From Ruminococcus sp. (lineage in GTDB: Bacteria; Bacillota_A; Clostridia; Oscillospirales; Ruminococcaceae): a stretch of 64,000 nucleotides of DNA. The position numbers and the translations under genes were made by a program. The stretch is taken from the NCBI RefSeq assembly GCF_016283395.1, contig NZ_JAEEMU010000033.1:186001-250000 (forward strand), written 5' to 3'. Below are positions 16,945 through 26,135 of the stretch, one piece after another. Every line of letters begins with the position of its first letter. Position 1 is the stretch's first letter. The notes beneath the pieces were generated by a model. It was not told where the DNA came from. It ran no database searches and saw only the letters and a program-made list of their open reading frames with translations.

Positions 16945-18327
16945 TTAGAAAGGCAGATTTCCGCCGCCCTTGCCTGTATACTTGTCAAAGTTCATACCTG
17001 CAAGGTTCTTTCTTGCCTTACGCAGAGACATCTTTCCGTTTTTGCCTGTGAACTGCTTCATAACGGACTGCATCTGCTCAAACTGCTTGAGGAGCCTGTT
17101 TACGTCCTCGACCTTTGTACCTGAGCCCTTTGCGATACGCTTTTTGCGTGACGGGTTGATGATAGAGGGCTTAGCTCTTTCAGCCTTGGTCATTGAGGTT
17201 ATCATAGCCTCGATCCTGCCAAGCTGGCTCTCATCGATATCGGCTTCCTTGATCTTGTCGCCAACTCCCGGGAGCATACCCAGTATAGACTTCATTGAGC
17301 CCATACGCTTGATAGACTTCATCTGGTCAAGAAGATCGTCCATATCGAACTTGTTCTCCTTGAACTTCTTGGTGAGCTTTTCAGCGTCCTTCTGAGACAT
17401 AACGTTCTCAGCCTTTTCGATAAGGGTGAGCACATCGCCCATGCCCAGTATTCTCGAAGCCATACGCTCAGGGTGGAACTGCTCGAAATCGTCAAGCTTT
17501 TCACCCATACCAACGAACTTGATCGGCTTACCTGTTACAGAGAGTACAGACAGTGCCGCACCGCCTCTTGTATCAGAGTCAAGCTTTGACATAAGAACGC
17601 CTGTGATACCAACAGCATCATCAAAAGCCTTGGCAACGTTTACAGCGTCCTGACCTGTCATAGCATCAACTACGAGCATGATCTCGTCAGGCTGGGTTTC
17701 CTTCTTGATATTTACAAGCTCGTCCATGAGAGCTTCATCTATATGGAGACGACCTGCTGTATCTATGATAAGGATATCGTGACCGTAGTCCTTAGCATAG
17801 GCAAGTGCCTTCTTAGCGATAACAACGGGATCAGTCTGTCCCATTTCAAATACCTTGACATCAGCCTTTGCGCCGACTACCTGCAACTGGTTGATAGCGG
17901 CAGGACGGTAAATATCGCAGGCAGCCAGAAGCGGACGGTGTCCCTCTTTCTTTAAAAGCTTAGCCAGCTTTGCGGCGTGGGTAGTTTTACCTGAACCCTG
18001 AAGTCCGCACATCATTATTACCGTAGGCGGCTTTGATGCCATATTTATACGTGAATTGCTGTTACCCATAAGGGATACAAGCTCTTCGTTAACTATCTTT
18101 ATTACCTGCTGTGCAGGAGTAAGGCTTGACAGCACTTCTTCTCCGACAGCACGCTCTGTAACGCTCTTTACAAAGTCCTTAACGACCTTATAGCTGACAT
18201 CGGCTTCGAGAAGTGCAAGGCGCACCTCACGCATAGCCTCTTTAACATCAGACTCGGTAAGCTTTCCTCTTGATTTGAGCTTTTTAAAGACGGTATTCAG
18301 TTTCTCTGAAAGTCCTTCAAATGCCAT
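16945..18327 (-). CDS. ffh: Signal recognition particle protein Ffh
   Basis: GTPase that binds signal peptides and 4.5S/scRNA and targets ribosomes to FtsY at the membrane. It has an N domain, then a G domain with GLQGSGKTTHAAKLA (near residue 108), DTAGRLHIDEALM and TKxD-type MSKLDSDTRGG. The Met-rich M domain contains GMLPGVGDKIKEAD and ends YTGKGGGNLPF. At 460 residues it has normal length. AGGAGGCTCGAC precedes the ATG. Confidence 0.97.
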   Translation of the reverse strand: MAFEGLSEKLNTVFKKLKSRGKLTESDVKEAMREVRLALLEADVSYKVVKDFVKSVTERAVGEEVLSSLTPAQQVIKIVNEELVSLMGNSNSRINMASKPPTVIMMCGLQGSGKTTHAAKLAKLLKKEGHRPLLAACDIYRPAAINQLQVVGAKADVKVFEMGQTDPVVIAKKALAYAKDYGHDILIIDTAGRLHIDEALMDELVNIKKETQPDEIMLVVDAMTGQDAVNVAKAFDDAVGITGVLMSKLDSDTRGGAALSVLSVTGKPIKFVGMGEKLDDFEQFHPERMASRILGMGDVLTLIEKAENVMSQKDAEKLTKKFKENKFDMDDLLDQMKSIKRMGSMKSILGMLPGVGDKIKEADIDESQLGRIEAMITSMTKAERAKPSIINPSRKKRIAKGSGTKVEDVNRLLKQFEQMQSVMKQFTGKNGKMSLRKARKNLAGMNFDKYTGKGGGNLPF

Positions 18328-18357
18328 GTCGAGCCTCCTTCTATACTATAATTGTAT

Positions 18358-18693
18358 TTATAACAGCTCCGTGACCTTTGCAGTCTCGGAGAGTATGGTA
18401 TTTCTTGCATCTTCATCTGTGATATGCTCTGCGGCGGACTGTATACGTCCGAAACATTCACGCATTTTGCCGAGCCTTTCGGCAAACCCAAGCTTTTCCT
18501 CATAGTTGAGGAGTATATCCTCGGTGCGTTTTATGATACTGCGCACAGCCTGTCTTGTAATATCAAGTGGCTGACCAATCTCCGCAAGGGAAAGATCCTC
18601 GCAGTAATAAAGCTCCATGATACTGCGCTGGTGCTCTGTGAGCAGGTCGCCGTAACAGTCAAGAAGCATTACGAATTTAAGTTCCTTAGCCAT
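18358..18693 (-). CDS. ylxM: YlxM/UPF0122-family helix-turn-helix protein
   Basis: 111 residues. Sigma-70 region 4-like helix-turn-helix (LTEHQRSIMELYYCEDLSLA, ITRQAVRSIIKR). It is nearly always next to ffh and thought to assist or modulate SRP GTPases in streptococci. AGAGGTG precedes the ATG. First gene of the operon, with a consensus promoter 45 bases upstream. Confidence 0.92.
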   Translation of the reverse strand: MAKELKFVMLLDCYGDLLTEHQRSIMELYYCEDLSLAEIGQPLDITRQAVRSIIKRTEDILLNYEEKLGFAERLGKMRECFGRIQSAAEHITDEDARNTILSETAKVTELL

Positions 18694-18737
18694 TTTTGCC
18701 GCACCTCTCTTAGGTGTAATACAAAATCACTTTACAC

Positions 18738-18766
18738 ATTATACTACATATCACATACTTTGTCAA
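18738..18766 (-). promoter_or_regulatory. Consensus promoter of ylxM-ffh-rpsP-khpA
   Basis: Minus strand TTGACA (18761-18766), 17-base spacer, TATAAT (18738-18743). Confidence 0.93.
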
Positions 18767-18784
18767 GGGGTAAATGAAATAATT

Positions 18785-19426
18785 TTATTGCTGCGTCTGC
18801 TGAGTAAGGTCGGAATAGGTAATGCTTACGAAATCCACTAAGCCCTGCTCGTCAAAGGATACTGCGATATTATGACCGCGGGCTATACCGTGTGCGTCCT
18901 CGCCGAGGGTGATACCGTAGTGATATACATGAGTATACGGCATTTCGACCTTGTCCACCGACTCAGGCTGACCTACAAGGTATTCAACATCGGCTATGGT
19001 TGATATCTGCGGAGTTATGCCGTAGATATCGGAGTCGCTTGTCTTTATGGCGATGCTGTACATAACGCTGTCCTTCTCCCTGCCCGTATAGCAGTTTTCT
19101 AGAGAGACCGTGCCCATTTCCACACCATTATAATAAAGTGTAGCATAGCCGCTTCCCTCTTTGAGTCCGTAGTCCTTCCTGTCGTAGTATCTGAAATCCC
19201 AGTCCTTGCCAAGCTTAACTATAGGCAGGGGCAGGTCAAAATGCTGTCCCTTTATGTTTATCATACTTCTTACGGCATCGACATCGAATGTTCCCGCAGG
19301 AGCGGTATGAGGCTCAACAGTTGGTGCTACCTCGAAAGGGATATCGGGCTTGTTATTGTCCTCAAGACAGCTTGTCAGAGAAAAAAGCATCGCGCCTGCT
19401 ATAAGCAGTAACGGTAATTTCTTCAT
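18785..19426 (-). CDS. Lipoprotein of unknown function next to psd
   Basis: 213 residues with lipobox LTSC (Cys about 20) after a short KKLPLLLIAGAMLFS signal. The rest is a single soluble, beta-rich domain without a family I recognise (WDFRYYDRKDYGL, YATLYYNGVEMGTVSLENCY). The start lies one base after the psd stop region, so it is translationally coupled to phosphatidylserine decarboxylase. Whether that means a role in membrane lipid or is just operon economy cannot be told from sequence. Confidence 0.75.
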   Translation of the reverse strand: MKKLPLLLIAGAMLFSLTSCLEDNNKPDIPFEVAPTVEPHTAPAGTFDVDAVRSMINIKGQHFDLPLPIVKLGKDWDFRYYDRKDYGLKEGSGYATLYYNGVEMGTVSLENCYTGREKDSVMYSIAIKTSDSDIYGITPQISTIADVEYLVGQPESVDKVEMPYTHVYHYGITLGEDAHGIARGHNIAVSFDEQGLVDFVSITYSDLTQQTQQ

Positions 19427-19427
19427 G

Positions 19428-20291
19428 TCATTCTCCTGCCTTTCCTATTTTTTCTCCAAGCTTTACCACAGTCTCTATACCCTCGGCAGAATTACACAGT
19501 ATATCGCGGTCGATGCTGATACTGTCCTTGCCGAAGAGCATTACTATAGTAGAGCCGCCGAACTCAAATCTGCCCTTTTCCTCGCCTCGGCTGAACCTTG
19601 CTTCACCGTGGTTATTGACTATGCGTCCTACCATCATAGCTCCCACCTCTATCTGCACAACATCGCCGAAATTCTCGGTATGCAGCACTGTGTACTCGCG
19701 GCAGTTGCGCTTGTAGATGTTGTAGCGTTCAAGAGCTATGGGGTTTACGGTGTGAAGCTCGCCTGCAATAAAGGTGTTTTCGGTCTTTGTGCCGTTGTCG
19801 ATATAGCAGTAGCGGTGGTAATCGTCTACTTCAAGGCGGAATATAAGGCAGTATCCGCCGCAGAAACGCTTTGCGAGGAAGTCGTTCTGCAAAAGGTCGC
19901 TTACTCTGTAGCGTGAGCCCTTTATGCGGAAGATGCTGTTCTTCGATATCTTATGAGCCGTAAGCTTTGAGTCGCAGGGACTTATAAGATGCTCGGGGAT
20001 ATAGTCCACAGGACGCTTACCGGGCTTTACAAGACGGGTGAAGAAATCGTTATACGAGTTGAAGCCGCTCATTATATACTGTGAGGTATCAATGCCGCTT
20101 CTCTTTATGAATGGCTTTATGAGAAGCTTTGAAGCCCCTGAGTCCATGAACGCTCCTGCCGCTTTGGATATGCAGGGAGCGGTGAGAGTTTTCAGCACAA
20201 CTCGTCCAAGTGTGCAGCCGTAAAGCTTTTTCAACAGCTTGTTCTGTTTTTCGTTGGTGACGATAATATCGCCGTTTCGTGTTTTTATCAT
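19428..20291 (-). CDS. psd: Phosphatidylserine decarboxylase
   Basis: Makes phosphatidylethanolamine from phosphatidylserine at the membrane. The pyruvoyl enzyme self-cleaves at the serine of FGGSTIV (near residue 245), the GGST variant of the LGST motif. Other family landmarks are ISPCDSKLTAHKI and the histidine motif DDYHRYCYID. At 287 residues it has typical length for the Gram-positive type. An upstream pssA is not in the window. Confidence 0.92.
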   Translation of the reverse strand: MIKTRNGDIIVTNEKQNKLLKKLYGCTLGRVVLKTLTAPCISKAAGAFMDSGASKLLIKPFIKRSGIDTSQYIMSGFNSYNDFFTRLVKPGKRPVDYIPEHLISPCDSKLTAHKISKNSIFRIKGSRYRVSDLLQNDFLAKRFCGGYCLIFRLEVDDYHRYCYIDNGTKTENTFIAGELHTVNPIALERYNIYKRNCREYTVLHTENFGDVVQIEVGAMMVGRIVNNHGEARFSRGEEKGRFEFGGSTIVMLFGKDSISIDRDILCNSAEGIETVVKLGEKIGKAGE

Positions 20292-20312
20292 GTTACAGCT
20301 CCTTGCTCAGTC

Positions 20313-21542
20313 TCAGAGTCGGGCATTTGCAAGCATAAGCTTTATTCTGTTTTCCTGATTTACTCTTGTAGCTCCGGGGTCATAGTCTATGGCTACGATA
20401 TTTGCATTTGGGTTGTCCTCCTTGATAGCTCTTGACATACCCTTTGCAACTATATGGTTGGGCAGACAGCCGAATGGCTGAGTGCAGATAATATTCTCAA
20501 CGCCCGACTTTGCAAGCGCAGCCATTTCCGCAGGAATGAGCCAGCCCTCGCCCATGACTACGCCCTGATTTATATACTTGTCGGCAAGCCTTCTCAGATG
20601 CTCAAAATCGTGGAGAGGCTCAAAGCTGCCCTGCTCCTTCATTATGTTTATGAGCTCCTTCTGCTTTGCGTAGATGAGCTTATAGCCTATCTTATTGAAA
20701 ACCGAGCTCTTTGTGGGATGATCGTATATCTTTGCGTTGTTGAAGTTTGCAACAGCACAGTACATGACGAATTCCAGAAGTGACGGAACTACAGGCTCAC
20801 AGCCCTCGGATATGAGGAAGTCCTCAAGGTGGTTGTTGGCAAGGGGCGAATATTTAACGTATATCTCGCCGACTATTCCCACTCTTACCTTTTTCTCGCC
20901 GCTGAGCTCTATTGAAGCGAAATCATCGAGTATATCCCTGTATATCTTCTTTGTTTTCAAGAACATCTTGCTGCCCTTGCGGAAGATATTGCAGAGTCTG
21001 CGGTGCCATTTGTCCAGCATCTTCTTCGACTCGCCCTTGTTTATCTCATAGGCTCTGCACTTGTTATAACAGGTCATGAGCAGGTCGCCGTAAAGGACGG
21101 CATAAAGCATCTGCATGAACATAGGCGCAGTTATCTTGAACGCGCTGTCCTTTTCAAGTCCGCTGAAATTAAGTGATACAACGGGTATCTGAGGGTAGTT
21201 CTTGGCAACAGCCTTTCTCAGCAGGTGGATATAGTTCGATGCACGGCAGCCGCCGCCTGTCTGAGTGATAAGGAGAGCTGTTTTGTCGGGATCATACTTG
21301 CCGCTTTTCAGCGCGTCCATGAACTGTCCTATAACGAGGAGCGCAGGATAGCAGGCATCATTGTGGACGTTTTTCAGTCCCTCATCGACAACTGCACGAG
21401 AGTCGTTCCTCAGAAGCTCCAGCTTATAGCCCTTTGCTTCAAAGATAGCAATGAGCATCTTGAAGTGTATGGGCAGCATATCGGGAACGAGGATAGTGTG
21501 AGTTTTTATCATATCCTCGGTAAATCTTGCATATTCAGGCAT
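20313..21542 (-). CDS. 2-hydroxyacyl-CoA dehydratase-type (DUF2229-like) protein
   Basis: 409 residues. Cysteines in NDACYPALLVIGQF, TQTGGGCRASNYIHLLR and CTQPFGCLPNHIVAKG are probable Fe-S ligands, as in the dehydratase/activase superfamily. The substrate is unknown; the pair with the next gene is common in anaerobic Firmicutes. The ATG at 21542 has GGAGG 5 bases upstream; an in-frame ATG four codons earlier does not. The gap to the activase gene is 34 bases, so one operon. Confidence 0.82.
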   Translation of the reverse strand: MPEYARFTEDMIKTHTILVPDMLPIHFKMLIAIFEAKGYKLELLRNDSRAVVDEGLKNVHNDACYPALLVIGQFMDALKSGKYDPDKTALLITQTGGGCRASNYIHLLRKAVAKNYPQIPVVSLNFSGLEKDSAFKITAPMFMQMLYAVLYGDLLMTCYNKCRAYEINKGESKKMLDKWHRRLCNIFRKGSKMFLKTKKIYRDILDDFASIELSGEKKVRVGIVGEIYVKYSPLANNHLEDFLISEGCEPVVPSLLEFVMYCAVANFNNAKIYDHPTKSSVFNKIGYKLIYAKQKELINIMKEQGSFEPLHDFEHLRRLADKYINQGVVMGEGWLIPAEMAALAKSGVENIICTQPFGCLPNHIVAKGMSRAIKEDNPNANIVAIDYDPGATRVNQENRIKLMLANARL

Positions 21543-21576
21543 AAAAACCTCCATATATCATCTTCATAGCCTGAGC

Positions 21577-24549
21577 TTATGCTACAGGCTGTACCTCGGG
21601 CTTTTTAGCAGGCTTCTGCTCTGCCTGCTCCATAGCGGCAACAAGACTTCTCAGTCTTATCCTTGCCGCGCCGAGATTGTTTATCTCGTCAATTTTAAGC
21701 TGTGTATAGAGCTTACCGCGGCTTTCAAGGATATGTCTCACCTCATCGCCTGTAACCGCGTCAATTCCGCAGCCGAATGATACCAGCTGTATGAGCTGCA
21801 TATCGGGCTGTGTGGTGACATACTTGGCTGCACGGTAAAGTCTCGAATGATAAGTCCACTGATTGAGTACCCCAAGCTTTGGTGTAGTCGCAAGACCTGC
21901 AACGCTGTCCTCGGTTATTACAGCCATACCGAGACTTGAAACGAGCTTGTGTATGCCGTGGTTTATCTCCTTGTCGATATGGTAAGGTCTGCCTGCGATG
22001 ACGATTATCTTGCGTTCCTCGGCTCTTGCCTGTTCGATTATCTCCAGTGCCTTGCGTGTAACTGAGTTATGGTACTTTTCAAGGGCTTCGTAAGCCTTAT
22101 CAACTGCATCGGGTATCTTGCCCTTTACGTTGTACCTGCCAAGCACCTGTCCCAGTACCTTTATGACGTTCTTTCTGATGTTGAGGTCAAGGTAGGGGTG
22201 AACGAAGTTCTTACTGTTGAGTCTCGGGTTATTTGCAAGGAGAAGCTCGGGATAGTAGGCTACAACAGGGCAGTTGAAGTGGTTATCGCTGCCGCCCTCG
22301 TCAAGGTTATAGCTCATGCAGGGGTAGAATATGAAGTCCACGCCCTTATCCAGGAGACATTCGATATGTCCGTGAGCAAGCTTTGCAGGGTAGCATACCG
22401 TATCCGAGGGGATAGTATGCTGACCGAGATAGTACATATCACGGGAGCTCTCATCGGAAATGACAGTCCTGAAGCCCAGTGTGGTGAACAGCATATGCCA
22501 GAACGGGAGCTGCTCATAGAAGCCCAGTGCAAGAGGAAGTCCAACTGTGCCGCGGAAACGCTTTGGCTGGTGAGTCTTTACGGTATTGAGTATACTGTCG
22601 TACTTGAATTCGTAAAGATTGGGGACTGTGTTCCTGTTGGCGATGCCGCCGCCCTTTTCACAGCGGTTGCCCGAGATGAAGCGTCTGCCCTTGCCGAAGT
22701 TGATGATATTCAGCTGACAGTGTGCGGTACAGCCGCCGCAGTTAGCCGAACGTGACTGATATGTGAAGTTTTCCAGTTCCTCGGCAGATATAAGCTTTGA
22801 ATCCTCACCGTCTGCTCTCTCCTTTGCGTAGAGTGCGCAGCCGAATGCTCCCATAAGTCCCGAAATAGCAGGACGGATAACGTTTCTGCCAAGCTCCTTC
22901 TCGAATGAGCGGAGAACTGCGTCATTAAGGAATGTACCGCCCTGTACTACGATGTTCCTGCCCAGGTCGTCGGGAGAATTTGCACGTATTACTTTGTATA
23001 TTGCGTTCTTGATGATAGACGATGAAAGTCCTGCGGAGATATCCTCTACGGTAGCACCGTCCTTTTGTGCCTGTTTTACGGAGCTGTTCATGAATACGGT
23101 ACAGCGCGAGCCGAGGTCAACAGGGTGCTCTGCGAAAAGTCCAAGCTGTGAGAACTCAGATATATCGTAGCCCAGAGCCATTGCGAATGTCTGTATGAAA
23201 GAGCCGCAGCCCGAGGAACAAGCCTCGTTGAGCATGATGCTGTCGATGCTCTTGTTCTTTATCTTGAAGCACTTGATGTCCTGTCCGCCGATATCAATGA
23301 TGAAATCAACATCAGGGCAGAAATATGCAGCAGCCTTGAAGTGGGCAACTGTCTCAACTATGCCGTGGTCAACGGAAAGACCTGCCTTTATAAGGTCCTC
23401 GCCGTAACCCGTAACAGCCGAGCCCTTTATGGTGATATCGGGGTTCATAGCCGAGTAGATGCGTCTGAGTTGGTCGGCTATCTTGTCAAGAGGCTGTCCC
23501 TGATTTGAGGAGTAATGATTGTAGAGCATACGTCCGTCAGCGGTTATGAGCACAAGCTTCGTAGTCGTAGAGCCTGCGTCGATACCAAGATAAGCATCGC
23601 CCTTATATGTACGTATATCGGCATATCCTAAATCGAACTTCTTGTGGCGGTCGATGAACTCGTCATACTCTGAGTGCGAACGGAAAAGGGGTTCACCTGT
23701 AACGATAGCGTCAGAAGCCTTTGCTGTGCGTATCTTTTCGATCATATCGCCTATCCTGTATGCTTCCGCAGCCTTAGCTGCATACAGTGCGCAGCCGTAA
23801 GCCACGAATACAGGAGCTTCCTGTGGGAATACAGCGTGTTCCTCATCGAGCCCGAGAGTCCTTACGAAAGCCTTTTTCAGTCCCTTTAAGAAGAACAGCG
23901 GACCGCCGAGGAAAAGGACTTTTCCCTCGATAGTGCGTCCCTGAGCCAGTCCCGAAACGGTCTGGTCGACAACTGCCTGAAAGATACTTGCGGCAACGTC
24001 CTCGCGCCTTGCTCCCTGATTGAGAAGCGGCTGTATATCGGACTTTGCAAATACTCCGCAGCGTGAAGCTATAGGGTGTATCTTCTGAGCGTGGAGAGAG
24101 AGCTCGTCAAGCTCATCGGCTGTGATACCGAGAAGTGTTGCCATCTGGTCGATGAATGCACCTGTACCGCCTGCACAGGTACCGTTCATACGCTGCTCGA
24201 CTCCGCCTGTGAGGAAGATTATCTTTGCGTCCTCGCCGCCAAGCTCAATAACTGCGTCAGCGTCGGGCTGTTTTTCCTTAACTGCAAGGAAAGCCGCATG
24301 GACTTCCTGAACGAAAGGTATATCCGCAGAATTGGCAAGTCCGAGACCTGCCGAGCCTGTGATGCAGACTGTGAATTCCTCATCGGGATAGTCCGCCTGT
24401 ATTATTTTAAGCTGATCTGTAACAGTTTCCTTTACTTTGGAAAGATGACGCTGATATTTCGAGTAGATTATATTGTTTTCAGCGTCCGTTATGACCGTTT
24501 TTACTGTGGTCGAACCCACATCAATGCCCAGTGAATATTTATTTGACAT
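21577..24549 (-). CDS. Double-domain 2-hydroxyacyl-CoA dehydratase activase-like protein
   Basis: 990 residues. Two BcrAD/BadFG (HgdC-type) ATPase domains are in tandem: SLGIDVGSTTVKTVI at the N-terminus and YLGIDAGSTTTKLVL near residue 315. Each has a cysteine motif for the bridging 4Fe-4S cluster (NGTCAGGTGAFIDQ and NEACSSGCGSFIQ). The C-terminal 350 residues are DUF2229-like with further Cys (SANCGGCTAHCQ, DTVCYPAKLAHGH, FYPCMSYNLDEGG, VSFGCGIDAVTGDE). In characterised activases ATP hydrolysis drives one electron into a dehydratase; here the partner is probably the adjacent gene. Oxygen-sensitive and cytoplasmic by inference. Confidence 0.9.
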   Translation of the reverse strand: MSNKYSLGIDVGSTTVKTVITDAENNIIYSKYQRHLSKVKETVTDQLKIIQADYPDEEFTVCITGSAGLGLANSADIPFVQEVHAAFLAVKEKQPDADAVIELGGEDAKIIFLTGGVEQRMNGTCAGGTGAFIDQMATLLGITADELDELSLHAQKIHPIASRCGVFAKSDIQPLLNQGARREDVAASIFQAVVDQTVSGLAQGRTIEGKVLFLGGPLFFLKGLKKAFVRTLGLDEEHAVFPQEAPVFVAYGCALYAAKAAEAYRIGDMIEKIRTAKASDAIVTGEPLFRSHSEYDEFIDRHKKFDLGYADIRTYKGDAYLGIDAGSTTTKLVLITADGRMLYNHYSSNQGQPLDKIADQLRRIYSAMNPDITIKGSAVTGYGEDLIKAGLSVDHGIVETVAHFKAAAYFCPDVDFIIDIGGQDIKCFKIKNKSIDSIMLNEACSSGCGSFIQTFAMALGYDISEFSQLGLFAEHPVDLGSRCTVFMNSSVKQAQKDGATVEDISAGLSSSIIKNAIYKVIRANSPDDLGRNIVVQGGTFLNDAVLRSFEKELGRNVIRPAISGLMGAFGCALYAKERADGEDSKLISAEELENFTYQSRSANCGGCTAHCQLNIINFGKGRRFISGNRCEKGGGIANRNTVPNLYEFKYDSILNTVKTHQPKRFRGTVGLPLALGFYEQLPFWHMLFTTLGFRTVISDESSRDMYYLGQHTIPSDTVCYPAKLAHGHIECLLDKGVDFIFYPCMSYNLDEGGSDNHFNCPVVAYYPELLLANNPRLNSKNFVHPYLDLNIRKNVIKVLGQVLGRYNVKGKIPDAVDKAYEALEKYHNSVTRKALEIIEQARAEERKIIVIAGRPYHIDKEINHGIHKLVSSLGMAVITEDSVAGLATTPKLGVLNQWTYHSRLYRAAKYVTTQPDMQLIQLVSFGCGIDAVTGDEVRHILESRGKLYTQLKIDEINNLGAARIRLRSLVAAMEQAEQKPAKKPEVQPVA

Positions 24550-24608
24550 TTTACACCTCAGTAGAAGTAATCATATGGCGGAAACCTGCGCTCCGCCGCT
24601 ATCTTTAT

Positions 24609-24637
24609 ATTATAACATATTATAAGTGAAATTGCAA
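24609..24637 (-). promoter_or_regulatory. Promoter of the activase operon
   Basis: Minus strand TTGCAA (24632-24637), 17-base spacer, TATAAT (24609-24614), about 55 bases before the start codon. Confidence 0.8.
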
Positions 24638-24644
24638 GCCTTGG

Positions 24645-24870
24645 CTTAGCCATTAGCCTTTAGTCCTTAGCCTGTAGGGGCGGCGGTTTTAATTCGGAAT
24701 TCGGAATTAAAAGTACCGTAAGCGATGTATGAGTATGGACGTTGATAAAAGTGAGCGAGTTTACGAGCGACAACGTGGTTAGGAGGCGCAGGCTCTGCGC
24801 TGTAGGGGCTGATGCAAGCATCAGTCCGACAAAATGTAACGAAGCCCTCATTGCCCCATACATATGACTG
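24645..24870. repeat. Dispersed repeat cluster, large
   Basis: GGCTTAGCCATTAGCCTTTAG heptads are followed by the composite unit in inverted orientation (24673-24777; compare 15152-15255 and 29112-29209). A GGCGCAGGCTCTGCGC hairpin and a GGGGCTGATGCAAGCATCAGTCC hairpin come next. Short open frames across this stretch are repeat-derived and not credible genes. Confidence 0.78.
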
Positions 24871-24997
24871 TTTACTGTTTTTGTTTCCATTGAAAAATCT
24901 CCTTTCACTTATACACCGTAAAAGAGCTTTTTTCAACGGAAAACCATTGAATATCCAAAAAGTTTTTAATTGTTAGTGCTTAGAAAGTAGTGAGTAG

Positions 24998-25040
24998 TGT
25001 AGAGAACGGCTAACGGCTAAAGGCTAAAGGCTAAGGGCAA
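24998..25040. repeat. GGCTAA heptad array
   Basis: Five tandem near-copies (GGCTAAC, GGCTAAA, GGCTAAA, GGCTAAG), ending nine bases before the -35 of the next promoter. Confidence 0.8.
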
Positions 25041-25048
25041 AATAAATA

Positions 25049-25077
25049 TTGACATAAAATAGCGCAAGTGATATAAT
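25049..25077 (+). promoter_or_regulatory. Consensus promoter of hydrolase-murF-ddl run
   Basis: TTGACA (25049-25054), 17-base spacer, TATAAT (25072-25077). Confidence 0.92.
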
Positions 25078-25164
25078 AGATTATATATGTATATTTGCGG
25101 CTGTATGCCGTATATGATATAAGTAAAAGTTGATTGTCGGGAAGCTTTAATAAGTCTGCGGAGC

Positions 25165-25206
25165 AGACACCACAACTCTCAACTCTCAACTCTGAACTCT
25201 CAACTA
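25165..25206. repeat. CTCAACT short tandem repeat
   Basis: Four to five copies of ACTCTCA/CTGAACT, 7-base period, in the leader of the hydrolase gene. It is translated only if the far upstream TTG is used, which is unlikely. Confidence 0.8.
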
Positions 25207-25229
25207 AACAACGTCTGGAGATAATAGAA

Positions 25230-26003
25230 TTGATAAAGACAGTTAACGGTTTAAAGATAAACTACGAGGAAAAGGGTGAGGGCGACCTTATCGTACTGCT
25301 TCACGGCTGGGGCAGTAATATAACCCTTTTCGCCAACATGATAGAGCTCCTGTCGAAGAAGTACAAGGTAGTTGCTATGGATATGCCCGGCTTCGGAAAG
25401 AGTGAAGAGCCTAAGGAAGTATGGGACGTGAGCTCATATGTGCAGTTCGTCATCGACTTCCTCAAAGACTACGACACAAAGGAAGTAATGCTCCTCGGAC
25501 ACAGCTTCGGAGGACGTGTCATCATAAAAATGCATAGCCGCAATGACCTGCCCTTCAAGGTGACTAAGGTCATTCTCGTGGACAGTGCAGGCATCATGCC
25601 GCCAAAGTCCAATAAAAAGAGCTGGCGCACTCGCTATTACAAAATGGGCAAGGCTGTGCTCTCGCTTGGCATAGTGAAGAAGCTCTTCCCCGATGCGCTT
25701 GAGAACTTCCGCAAGAAAATGGGCAGTGCGGACTACGCCGCAGCTTCACCCATGATGCGTCAGGTCATGGTCAAGGTCGTAAACGAGGACTTAGAGCCGT
25801 ATCTGCCCAATATCAAAGCTCCCACACTGCTCGTATGGGGCGTGAACGATACAGCTACTCCCCTGTCCGACGGTGAGAAAATGGAGAAGCTCATACCCGA
25901 TGCAGGTCTTGTAAAGCTGGAAAATGCAGGACATTATTCCTTCTTAGAGCAGCAGTTCACATTCAACCGAGTAATGTGCAGCTTTATGAAAATAGAATAT
26001 TAA
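25230..26003 (+). CDS. Alpha/beta hydrolase
   Basis: 257 residues from a TTG at 25230, chosen because TCTGGAG lies 9 bases upstream and the fold begins right after (IKTVNGLKINYEE). The frame is open back to another TTG at 25134, but that stretch is tandem repeat. Alpha/beta hydrolase landmarks are LLHGWGSN (oxyanion), nucleophile elbow GHSFGG, acid WGVNDTATP and histidine AGHYSF. Substrate unknown. It heads a run with a MurF-like ligase and Ddl, so a wall-related role is possible but unproven. Confidence 0.88.
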   Translation: MIKTVNGLKINYEEKGEGDLIVLLHGWGSNITLFANMIELLSKKYKVVAMDMPGFGKSEEPKEVWDVSSYVQFVIDFLKDYDTKEVMLLGHSFGGRVIIKMHSRNDLPFKVTKVILVDSAGIMPPKSNKKSWRTRYYKMGKAVLSLGIVKKLFPDALENFRKKMGSADYAAASPMMRQVMVKVVNEDLEPYLPNIKAPTLLVWGVNDTATPLSDGEKMEKLIPDAGLVKLENAGHYSFLEQQFTFNRVMCSFMKIEY

Positions 26004-26126
26004 TTCATAATGCATAATGCATAATTCATAATTATATGAGTTCGCTTCGCTCACAATATTTAAATTATTCGCCGTAAGGCGACACCTCAATTATGAATTA
26101 TGAATTCTTAATTATGCATTATTAAG
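26002..26126. repeat. Dispersed repeat cluster between hydrolase and murF-like gene
   Basis: Begins at the hydrolase stop codon with TTCATAATGCATAATGC. It then has the unit 26040-26086 (GTTCGCTTCGCTCAC, TTTAAA centre, CGCCGTAAGGCGACAC) and ends with TTATGAATTATGAATT just before the next ribosome-binding site. It thus fills the whole gap. Confidence 0.8.
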
Positions 26127-26135
26127 GAGATAAGT

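Noticed and set aside
24660..24936. Short minus-strand open frames of 80-90 codons upstream of the hydrolase
   Set aside because: They run through the inverted composite repeat and hairpins, have no ribosome-binding site, and translate to low-quality sequence.
24998..25040. CRISPR-like array suggested by tandem GGCTAA units
   Set aside because: The period is only 7 bases with no spacers; it belongs to the dispersed heptad family.
25134..25229. Extended N-terminus of the alpha/beta hydrolase from a TTG at 25134
   Set aside because: The added 32 residues encode only the CTCAACT tandem repeat; the TTG at 25230 has TCTGGAG at proper distance and the fold starts there.
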